This document shows, piece by piece, positions 1-5,616 of a DNA stretch of 5,616 nucleotides. Position 1 is the first letter of the stretch; each line of letters starts with the position of its first letter. Source of the stretch: Scatosoma sp045656625 (lineage in GTDB: Bacteria > Bacillota > Clostridia > Christensenellales > Borkfalkiaceae); contig JAZORL010000094.1 in assembly GCA_045656625.1 (NCBI GenBank), forward strand, positions 1 through 5,616, given 5' to 3'. The notes beneath the pieces are model-generated. The model made no database searches, had not been told where the DNA came from, and saw nothing but the letters and a program-made list of their open reading frames with translations. Position numbers and translations under genes: made by a program.

Positions 1-2490
1 GCTCACAGAACGACATGGCTACGATCCGACTTAGATGACGGCGGTATAAATACAACGCAAATGTTTGTGCTGTTTGATAACGTTTTTTACTATTCGGGAT
101 ATAAAGGCAAGGGGACGTATATGCACAAAATATCGTGCGTAGAAACTACTAAATATTTAGAGAAAATTAAGATTTTTAACTTGAATTTGACAAATAAAAA
201 CGATACGTTGTTGAATCAATTTGAAAAAGCGCTGGTAAACGTGGAACCCAATATTATCCCGTCTACATATCCTATTGGTATGCGTTTTAGTCTTTCGCAA
301 TATTTCCAAAATTTTTTGAGAGACAAGAAAAGCCGTGATTTTTATATAGGAAATACGGATTTTCGTTCTGCATTAGATGAAATGTTGCAGGCCGAAAACG
401 CAAGAATTTACGTTGATAAGGTTACTCCAACCGAATATGCCTATCAGTTTAAATTAGGCTATCAATCGTATAATGTTATTAAAGACGTAAATGCGGAATG
501 GACAAAGGATAAACACGGAATAATTATAAGCGAAGAAATGCAAAACGATGGGCAAGATTACGCAGGAAAAATTATAGCTCGAGGGCAAAACACCGTATTG
601 GAAGAGCCGATTACGTTTAGAGATTCTTTTAAATCGGGAAGTGCTACGATAAGCGATAAAACAGCAACTGTTGTTTTTCCGTTTCCCATATCCGATAAAG
701 GCATTAAATCTTTTGTTATTAAGAAGTTGCCCATAATATATAGAGATTCAAGTTTAAACGATTCAAAAACAAAGATTGAAGATGTTGATATTGCAGAGTT
801 TATTATACCGCAGGAACAATACAATTTGCTAAGCGAAGAAGCGCAAAAACCGTATATACCTTATACGATAAAAGGATTTGAAATATCTTTTGGGAAAAAT
901 TATACAAAGTGGTTTGGGTTAAAAGAAAGTGCAACTTTAAACGCCATCTTAAACGTGGTGCAAAGAGGTGAGGATGAGAATGAATATTATCCCGGAGATT
1001 TTGTGAATAGCGAGTTGAAATGGTGGAACTACACAATAGAATGTACTTATTACCCCATTATAAACACGATTGTGGATATGGAAAAAAAGGACAATTATAA
1101 CTTAAACGATAGCTTGTTAGGCATTACGGATAGCCAAACGGAAAAAACGCTTAACGCAGATTTGCACGGAAAAAAATTAGCAGGACTTATTAACCGCACG
1201 GGCAACCCTACGTATATTGTAGGAGTAAAAGCGGATAAGGTTTCATCCTTGTTACCCGTTATGTCGCGAATTACTTTGCCCAATGCAGAAGATGAAGAAG
1301 ACACCAATTACGTAGTTTATAAACGCGAGTACGCCGTATATGATAATTATGTTGATTGTAAGTATTATTTATCAAAAAACTACAATCAAGTCCAAAAATC
1401 GGCAGGCGTAAATCGCGAAAAGCAATTATACGATATACCGCTTGAAAATGACGAAGCTCCTATTGTTATAAAAAAATATTTGTTATTTTCGTATGACGAA
1501 ATAAAAAATGTAGACTTGTCTTTTAGCTTTAATTTTGCGCATACGGCATTATCTACAATTTTTGAGTACACCTATCTTTTAGAAGACCATTTTATTCAAT
1601 ATTTGCTTTTGCAAACGCTTGCGATGACACAAATAGAAGATGTGATTTATCCACAATCTACGGAAGATAGTAAAGGAAATACTCCCTATATCGGCAATGA
1701 AAATGCGAGGTTTGTCTTGCCCGTAGCGGGTTACGCGCACGATAAGGTTATGACATTCTGCGCTGCTCCGTTAGATAATTATTCTATATCATATTCACGT
1801 GACGGTTATAAGTTTAGCATTTGGGGCGACGGAGGGTATCGTATAACGTACAATCAATACGTTAGCAAAGAAAGTCCTATTGTAGGCGAGTGCCATATGT
1901 ATAGGTTAGATTATGCGTATGAGTTGGTAGCTGGAAACGAGAATATTGTAGACAAATTTCCCATTGTCGAAAACCCCTCCGAAAATTTTTCTTATGCAAC
2001 AAAGGAACCAATAATCATTGAGTACCATAAAGACCGTACGCAAAAGCCCGTTTTCGCACTTTCCGTCGAATTTAAACCCGCGAAAAAATACAAAAACGAT
2101 TTAATTATAGGCTCAAGATTTGTGCGCGAAAATGCATTATTACGCGGCGTAAAAGATTTTAATGAATCGTTTGAGCTTGAAGTCGTTTGCTCTGATAATT
2201 ATCAGTTTTCGGGAGAAGAAGATACTTTGCCCGCAAATTTATTTACTTCGTATAAAGTTGCAAGAAATGTTTTTGAATTGCAAGATTATATCGTAAACGG
2301 GCAAAATGTTGGCAGTAAATTAACTTTAAAAACGCAAGAAATTCCCGATAATATTAAATCTTGGGCGATTGTAAATTTAATCGAATATCTACCGGACGGT
2401 GTAGCCAGATACGATAATCGATTTTTATTGGCGGGAAATGGAAAGCCTCGAGATATTTATTGCGCAATGGCAGATTTATTTAAGGAGTAA
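1..2490 (+). CDS. Phage tail baseplate hub protein (gp27-like), 5' partial
   Basis: This is probably the tail-tip hub, which closes the tail tube and anchors the baseplate proteins. The reading frame is open from base 1, so the ATG at 61 is only an internal methionine and the true start lies upstream; 829 residues are visible. Counting from base 1, a segment around residues 42-55 (HKISCVETTKYLEK) resembles the conserved 'H-x-I-x-x-x-E-x-T-K-x-L-E' stretch of these hubs. A helical RTGNP segment lies at 399-403, a YYLSKNYNQ segment near 455-463 followed by GVNREKQ, and a beta-rich part with PLDNYSISY near 590 and an aromatic, glycine-rich follow-up. I recall this order from tail/hub proteins of Bacillota phages; it was not searched. 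No peptidase, lysozyme or other enzyme motif is evident. The last two sense codons are the ribosome binding site of the next gene, only 4 bases away, so the two are likely co-translated. A less specific tail protein is the main alternative. Confidence 0.72.
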   Translation, partial: AHRTTWLRSDLDDGGINTTQMFVLFDNVFYYSGYKGKGTYMHKISCVETTKYLEKIKIFNLNLTNKNDTLLNQFEKALVNVEPNIIPSTYPIGMRFSLSQYFQNFLRDKKSRDFYIGNTDFRSALDEMLQAENARIYVDKVTPTEYAYQFKLGYQSYNVIKDVNAEWTKDKHGIIISEEMQNDGQDYAGKIIARGQNTVLEEPITFRDSFKSGSATISDKTATVVFPFPISDKGIKSFVIKKLPIIYRDSSLNDSKTKIEDVDIAEFIIPQEQYNLLSEEAQKPYIPYTIKGFEISFGKNYTKWFGLKESATLNAILNVVQRGEDENEYYPGDFVNSELKWWNYTIECTYYPIINTIVDMEKKDNYNLNDSLLGITDSQTEKTLNADLHGKKLAGLINRTGNPTYIVGVKADKVSSLLPVMSRITLPNAEDEEDTNYVVYKREYAVYDNYVDCKYYLSKNYNQVQKSAGVNREKQLYDIPLENDEAPIVIKKYLLFSYDEIKNVDLSFSFNFAHTALSTIFEYTYLLEDHFIQYLLLQTLAMTQIEDVIYPQSTEDSKGNTPYIGNENARFVLPVAGYAHDKVMTFCAAPLDNYSISYSRDGYKFSIWGDGGYRITYNQYVSKESPIVGECHMYRLDYAYELVAGNENIVDKFPIVENPSENFSYATKEPIIIEYHKDRTQKPVFALSVEFKPAKKYKNDLIIGSRFVRENALLRGVKDFNESFELEVVCSDNYQFSGEEDTLPANLFTSYKVARNVFELQDYIVNGQNVGSKLTLKTQEIPDNIKSWAIVNLIEYLPDGVARYDNRFLLAGNGKPRDIYCAMADLFKE
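2482..2487 (+). promoter_or_regulatory. Ribosome binding site of the tail fibre gene
   Basis: AAGGAG lies 7 bases before the ATG at 2495. It sets the fibre start there rather than at the in-frame ATG at 2438, which has no such site and would overlap the hub gene by 53 bases. The site also encodes the final Lys-Glu of the hub and directly abuts its TAA. Confidence 0.9.
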
Positions 2491-2494
2491 AAAT

Positions 2495-4468
2495 ATGATA
2501 GCATTAAAAATACGGTTATATCAAGATAGCGCAGGCGGATTGCTTGCGGAGTTTATTGATGGGTTAAACAGCATTTCTCAAAACAACTCAGGAAAAAACG
2601 TTGTACAAGTCATTGTTGACGGATTTGAATTGCAAACGGAAGAAATGCTGCAAATTGCTTATGCAACAAGCTTAAATGAAGCCGACGCAAATACAGAAAG
2701 CGTTGGTTTTAATTTTATGGAAAGAAGCTACACCGACAATAGTTGGATTGCGCAAGTTGACCCGATTGTTTTGTTACGGCGCGGAATTTGGTATTTAGAT
2801 TTACGCGCAGTAACGGAAACGGATAGCGAAATCGATACTGTTTCCCATTTGGAAGAAAAATTACAGTTTGCAGTAAACGCAAGTCTACAAGACGTAAACG
2901 GAAAGCATCCTAATAAGGGTGATATTGCCGCGCTTTACCAAACGGCATTAAATGCTGTTGCTGAATCTGCAACAACGGCTGAAAACGTTGCGACAAATAT
3001 AACTAATGAACTTGTTCCCCGTTTAGTAGAAAAAGAAACCGAAATTTTAAAAGAAACTGTACAAACTAATACGGATAATATTGCGCAAATAAGACAAGAG
3101 ATTATAAACGAAGCGCATTTTAGGGGGTATGTACTTACCAATGCAATAGTAAAAGCATTGCAAGGCAATGAAAACGACTATGCGTATTCTGCGGAAAGCG
3201 GTACAAAATGGATTTACCAAAACGGTACTTGGGTAAATAGCGGAATAAAAGTCCCCGACCAAATTACGCCTGCAAGCGATACTACGCCTTTAATGGACGG
3301 AGCGGCAAGTTCAGGACAAGCTAACGCATACGCCCGTGGCGATCATAGACATCCTACGGACACAACGCGTTTAGCCGCAAGCGAAAAAGGACAAGCTAAC
3401 GGAGTAGCCACACTTAACGAAAAAGGACAAGTACCCCAAGGACAACTTTCCACTATTTATACTATTATAAACATAGCTAACCTCGTTATTGAAGAACTAC
3501 GAGAAGAAAATGACAATCAATCACAAGACATATTGAAAAACACAAATAATATTGAAAATTTAAAAGTTAAAACGGAGTTACATTCGCAAGTGATTCAGAA
3601 AAGCGGTTTAATGTACTCAGCGGATAACACGGCGTCTTGGAACGAACGCATAACGGCTGACGGCTTGAATGTCTTGGACGGAAGCAAGGCTGTATTGAAA
3701 AAGGTTGTCGGGAGTACGGTGGCTTGTAAGCAGTTGTTTATTCCAGAAAATGTTGTAGAGTATGGACAATCAACTGTCTTTGATGAAACGGAAAATGCTT
3801 ATTTAATACCTAGTGCGGGTCTCTATTATTACAATTCAAACAAATATCTTTACGAGTATCAAGGCAAAGAAAACACGCAATACACTTTTACAGTAGAAAT
3901 TAAGCAAGGCACGGCGGTTAATATTGGTTTTGTGTTTCATTATTCGGACGGAACTACAAGCAATGTCTCAAACAGAATAAAGCCTACCAATTATACTCTT
4001 TATTCAGCAACGAGCGAAGCAGGGAAAACTCTTACGGCAATTAGTTTGAATTATCAAACGAACGGTTCTATGTACTTCAAAAATGCTCGACTTAACGAAG
4101 GCACGGCTGACTTTGGCTATCAACCTTACTTCACAGGCTTGAAGTCGGCAAGTTTTGGCGGTATTGAAAGCACAAACGAAGACGGCACGGAAACGAGTAC
4201 GCTTGTATTTCCGTTGACTGAAACGCCCGAAGGTACAACGATTGACTTTGTACAAAAAGCGGTTGTGGTAAATGGCGTATCAACTCCGTTTACTTCTGCA
4301 CAGTTAGCAAATTTGACTTTTGCAACGGATAGCAACGGAAATAATTTAGGTGCGGTTTATACGATATATAACGGCGGAAATGAAAGCGTGCAAGGAAATA
4401 GCAATGCCGAATATCTTGCAAACAACGAATTGACAATTAACTATGTCTATATCACGGAGGTGCAGTAA
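2495..4468 (+). CDS. Modular phage tail fibre / receptor-binding protein
   Basis: This is probably the trimeric fibre that recognises the host surface; it has 657 residues from the ATG at 2495. Residues 1-120 form a beta-rich domain likely to attach to the baseplate. Residues 147-208 are heptad-like and helical (stalk). Around 233-260 is a KWIYQNGTWVNSG segment, then DTTPLMDGAAS and AYARGDHRHPTDTTRLAAS (262-296). The latter is a collar-like motif common in tail fibres; its H284-x-H286 pair resembles metal-binding HxH motifs known in T4-type fibres. NEKGQVPQGQLS (308-319) leads into a second helix (319-370). After 371 the tip begins: GSTVACKQL near 406-414, then a jelly-roll-like beta module about 440-545 ending in FKNARLNEGTADFGYQPY. 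That ending is typical of carbohydrate-binding-like modules in phage tails. A further beta domain (about 550-657) starts with GGIESTNEDGTETSTL. The gene follows the hub by 4 bases and overlaps the next gene by 1 base. The fibre call is strong; the sugar-binding role is inferred. Confidence 0.82.
   Translation: MIALKIRLYQDSAGGLLAEFIDGLNSISQNNSGKNVVQVIVDGFELQTEEMLQIAYATSLNEADANTESVGFNFMERSYTDNSWIAQVDPIVLLRRGIWYLDLRAVTETDSEIDTVSHLEEKLQFAVNASLQDVNGKHPNKGDIAALYQTALNAVAESATTAENVATNITNELVPRLVEKETEILKETVQTNTDNIAQIRQEIINEAHFRGYVLTNAIVKALQGNENDYAYSAESGTKWIYQNGTWVNSGIKVPDQITPASDTTPLMDGAASSGQANAYARGDHRHPTDTTRLAASEKGQANGVATLNEKGQVPQGQLSTIYTIINIANLVIEELREENDNQSQDILKNTNNIENLKVKTELHSQVIQKSGLMYSADNTASWNERITADGLNVLDGSKAVLKKVVGSTVACKQLFIPENVVEYGQSTVFDETENAYLIPSAGLYYYNSNKYLYEYQGKENTQYTFTVEIKQGTAVNIGFVFHYSDGTTSNVSNRIKPTNYTLYSATSEAGKTLTAISLNYQTNGSMYFKNARLNEGTADFGYQPYFTGLKSASFGGIESTNEDGTETSTLVFPLTETPEGTTIDFVQKAVVVNGVSTPFTSAQLANLTFATDSNGNNLGAVYTIYNGGNESVQGNSNAEYLANNELTINYVYITEVQ
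3314..3401 (+). repeat. 13-base direct repeat inside the fibre gene
   Basis: GGACAAGCTAACG occurs at 3314-3326 and again at 3389-3401. The copies are 75 bases apart and in the same frame, each encoding Gly-Gln-Ala-Asn. A third, decayed copy (AAAAGGACAAG) follows at 3421-3431. The copies bracket the GDHRHP collar. They may reflect a small internal duplication or simply repeated residue use. Confidence 0.6.
4456..4460 (+). promoter_or_regulatory. Ribosome binding site of the 88-residue gene
   Basis: GGAGG, continuing as GGAGGTG to 4462, lies 7 bases before the ATG at 4468, inside the end of the fibre gene. Together with the 1-base TAATG overlap it indicates translational coupling to the fibre. 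Confidence 0.88.
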
Positions 4469-4734
4469 TGAAAAACGCAAAGATTTTAACCACGGCGGAT
4501 TTTAGCCGTTTACCAAGAATGGAAACGGAAGAAAAGAAAAAAGCAAAACGTGCTTTGCGTGACAATCTATTAAAAGCGTGGGATATTCACAAATCAAACA
4601 TATCCTACGGTGCAGAAACAGAAACGGAAGAAGAACACGCAAAATGCATTGCTTGGTGGAAAGCTTTGCTTAATCTTGAAGATTGGGCATTTAAAGATAT
4701 TCCGCAAGGCGTAAAAAAGCATTTAAAGGAGTAA
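4468..4734 (+). CDS. Small charged helical phage protein, function unknown
   Basis: This is an 88-residue protein that I cannot assign with certainty. The N-terminus (residues 1-18) is followed by a strongly basic helix (METEEKKKAKRALRDNLL, 18-35), an AWDIHKSNISYG segment (37-48), an acidic turn (50-56), and a second helix with an aromatic patch (IAWWKALLNLEDWAF, 61-75). It ends in DIPQGVKKHLKE. Two amphipathic helices around a short acidic turn, with a late 'D-I-P' motif, are reminiscent of small proteins found beside tail fibres in Bacillota phages. They also loosely resemble phage tail-assembly chaperones, which carry an alternating W/Y...LRDIP pattern. No signal peptide or membrane segment is present. 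The start overlaps the fibre stop by one base (TAATG), so expression is tied to the fibre. A fibre-assembly helper is a plausible but unproven role. That it is a real gene is well supported by its position and ribosome site. Confidence 0.82.
   Translation: MKNAKILTTADFSRLPRMETEEKKKAKRALRDNLLKAWDIHKSNISYGAETETEEEHAKCIAWWKALLNLEDWAFKDIPQGVKKHLKE
4725..4731 (+). promoter_or_regulatory. Ribosome binding site of the 169-residue gene, unusually distant
   Basis: AAAGGAG ends 12 bases before the ATG at 4744, longer than the 7-9 bases seen at the other starts here. No in-frame start codon lies closer to the site; the next candidate, TTG at 4747, is further away. The wide spacing and a hairpin just inside the gene could lower its translation relative to its neighbours. 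Confidence 0.72.
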
Positions 4735-4743
4735 CGGCGTAGT

Positions 4744-5253
4744 ATGTTGAGAATAATCAATATTAAAGGACGGACGGGACGTTTTACGACTCCGTCTTTT
4801 CCTTGGACGGAAAACGAACCGCTTGAAATTAAGATAGAAGTAAATGAAACGCGCTTTGGGCGTTATATTCTAATTGTTAAATGCGGAACTATACAAAAAA
4901 CAATTATGCTCGGCAAGGATATGACGATAACGATTCCGCCCGATTTTATAAAGCAAGGGAATTTTGGACCTGTGGAGTTTTTGTTGGAGTTTAGAAACCC
5001 TATCGGGGAAAAGGTGATTATTTCTAATGATCCGAATAAAAACGGATTTTTTATCGAGCCTTTATACATCACTTGTGTAGAAGGCAATACCACGGCGCAA
5101 GCGTGGTTGACGAAGATTGAAGGCGCGATAGCGGAATTACAAAAAACGGTACAAGGACACGGTGAAATTCTCGCGGAAATTCCCCAAAAAATTGCAGAGG
5201 CAGAACGCGAGGCGGTAATTCAGGCAACGGGCGGAGACCCGATGAACGGTTAA
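4744..5253 (+). CDS. Baseplate-type protein: beta domain plus helical tail
   Basis: This 169-residue protein is likely a structural part of the tail tip. Residues 1-110 are predicted by eye to be beta-rich, with alternating hydrophobic strands: EPLEIKIEV near 26-34, RYILIVKCG, KTIMLG, MTITIPP, a turn, VEFLLEFRN and FFIEPLYITC. This is the pattern of upper-baseplate (BppU-like) N-terminal domains of Bacillota siphophages, though no diagnostic motif clinches it. Residues 117-161 form a helical, probably coiled-coil tail (AWLTKIEGAIAELQ ... IPQKIAEAEREAV). It ends in a flexible GGDPMNG. The short helix with no tip domain suggests an adaptor or truncated fibre rather than a full receptor binder. 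There is no signal peptide or membrane segment. It lies 9 bases after the 88-residue gene. The ATG at 4744 is the only reasonable start despite the 12-base spacing from its ribosome site. Confidence 0.68.
   Translation: MLRIINIKGRTGRFTTPSFPWTENEPLEIKIEVNETRFGRYILIVKCGTIQKTIMLGKDMTITIPPDFIKQGNFGPVEFLLEFRNPIGEKVIISNDPNKNGFFIEPLYITCVEGNTTAQAWLTKIEGAIAELQKTVQGHGEILAEIPQKIAEAEREAVIQATGGDPMNG
4765..4811 (+). promoter_or_regulatory. Possible alternative hairpins at the start of the 169-residue gene
   Basis: AAAGGACGGA (4765-4774) can pair with TCCGTCTTTT (4791-4800). The stem is 10 bp with one G-U wobble, the loop is 16 bases, and it ends in a T run. The same TCCGTC (4791-4796) can instead pair with GACGGA at 4806-4811. 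The two structures exclude each other, as in attenuator-like arrangements. This is seen in the sequence; any regulatory role is speculation, since all segments also code for protein. Confidence 0.3.
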
Positions 5254-5258
5254 AAATC

Positions 5259-5265
5259 AAAGGAG
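5259..5265 (+). promoter_or_regulatory. Ribosome binding site of the membrane-anchored gene
   Basis: AAAGGAG lies 9 bases before the ATG at 5275, in the 21-base gap after the 169-residue gene. It supports that ATG as the start of a gene that runs off the right edge. Confidence 0.88.
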
Positions 5266-5274
5266 TACATAAAA

Positions 5275-5616
5275 ATGAAAAAATTAAATAAATTGCAAAA
5301 ATTTCTCATATCTGCTTTAGCTATCTTTATTGGCGCAGCCGTTGTTTTTGGATTATCAATCAACATTTTGCAAGCTTGCGCGGAAGATGTACAACCCGGC
5401 ACGGAAAACACGGAAATTTTAGACGATAGCGCAACGGACGAAGAAGTTGTTGACGGCGAAGAAACAAGCGAAAATAGCTTTGTTTACGATACCGTAGGTA
5501 ATGTATATTATTATGTTGACACCACCGATGAATCGCATACTATTAAATTTGAAATTTTAGAAAACAGTAACTTGAAAATTAATATGTATGAAGAAGGGAA
5601 TGTTTTAGCAATTGTT
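5275..5616 (+). CDS. Putative lipoprotein or membrane-anchored acidic protein, 3' partial
   Basis: The first 114 residues are present and the frame is open to the window edge. The N-terminus is basic (MKKLNKLQKF), followed by a hydrophobic segment (residues 11-32) and then L-Q-A-C (32-35). This is an acceptable though imperfect lipobox, since glutamine at the -2 position is unusual; cleavage before Cys35 would make it a lipoprotein. If it is not cleaved, the protein is a single-pass membrane protein with its bulk outside. Residues 36-66 form a low-complexity acidic linker (13 of 30 residues from 37 are Asp or Glu). From about 68 a beta-like globular part begins (FVYDTVGNVYYYVD, then HTIKFEILE). 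It sits 21 bases after a tail-tip gene with a good ribosome site, so it is probably co-transcribed. Possible roles are superinfection exclusion, a lysogenic-conversion surface protein, or less likely a holin-like lysis factor. I do not recognise the family. Confidence 0.75.
   Translation, partial: MKKLNKLQKFLISALAIFIGAAVVFGLSINILQACAEDVQPGTENTEILDDSATDEEVVDGEETSENSFVYDTVGNVYYYVDTTDESHTIKFEILENSNLKINMYEEGNVLAIV

Noticed and set aside
61..63. ATG at 61 as the start of the hub gene
   Set aside because: The frame stays open from base 1 with plausible coding sequence, there is no ribosome binding site before 61, and the family's N-terminal region is missing, so the gene begins upstream.
558..1571. 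Minus-strand open frames of 61-88 codons opposite the hub
   Set aside because: They are antisense to a well-supported gene, have no ribosome sites or recognisable domains, and are of a length expected by chance in AT-rich coding DNA.
2438..2494. ATG at 2438 as the start of the fibre gene
   Set aside because: It would overlap the hub by 53 bases and lacks a ribosome binding site, while the ATG at 2495 has AAGGAG at 7 bases.
2935..4335. Minus-strand open frames opposite the fibre gene
   Set aside because: They are shadows of the fibre coding sequence with low-complexity or cysteine-rich translations and no independent support.
4280..4468. Possible target region of a diversity-generating retroelement in the asparagine-rich fibre end
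   Set aside because: No reverse transcriptase, template repeat or clear adenine-biased AAC pattern is visible; asparagine codons are mixed AAT and AAC.
4492..4509. ACGGC/GCCGT hairpin early in the 88-residue gene
   Set aside because: The 5 bp stem with an 8-base loop and no T run is too weak to call a terminator or regulatory element.
4522..4632. GAAACGGAAGAA occurring twice in the 88-residue gene
   Set aside because: It encodes common acidic residues and is short; chance and codon bias explain it.
4863..5260. Minus-strand open frames opposite the 169-residue gene
   Set aside because: They lie antisense within a compact operon and have no family resemblance or start signals.

Overview
The window is a stretch of a phage or prophage late (structural) region, all on the + strand, covering the tail-tip/baseplate part. 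Every visible gene runs the same way. The genes are nearly contiguous, each start has an AAGGAG-type ribosome binding site, and every complete gene ends in TAA. Base composition is AT-rich: hand-counted 120-base blocks run from about 29 to 50 % GC. Strong purine-rich Shine-Dalgarno sites, standard-code reading and the protein families suggest a low-GC Bacillota (Clostridia-like) host. This is inferred from style and remembered family resemblance, not from a search. The window alone cannot separate a free phage from an integrated prophage.

Layout. (1) Positions 1-2490: most of a large tail baseplate hub protein (gp27-like/prophage tail protein type), open at the left edge, so its true start is upstream. 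(2) 2495-4468: a 657-residue modular tail fibre or receptor-binding protein, with an N-terminal attachment domain, a coiled-coil stalk, a tail-fibre GDHRHP collar, a second helical stalk and a beta-rich tip that looks like a carbohydrate-binding module. (3) 4468-4734: a small charged helical protein of unassigned function. (4) 4744-5253: a 169-residue baseplate-type protein with a beta domain and a helical tail. (5) 5275-5616: the first 114 residues of a membrane-anchored, probably lipoprotein-like acidic protein that runs off the right edge.

How they work together (inference): the hub closes the tail tube and carries the baseplate. The tail fibre and the 169-residue protein probably dock on it and bind the host surface. 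The small helical protein is translationally coupled to the fibre and may assist assembly. The fifth gene has features of host-envelope rather than virion proteins. It sits where lysis genes or superinfection-exclusion genes are often found, and its role is open.

No tRNA, CRISPR array, insertion sequence, integrase or attachment site was seen. No gap without a gene exceeds about 25 bases. Nothing here is convincingly a wholly new system. The least explained items are the fifth gene, a pair of mutually exclusive hairpins at the start of the fourth gene, and a sharp composition change inside the fibre gene.
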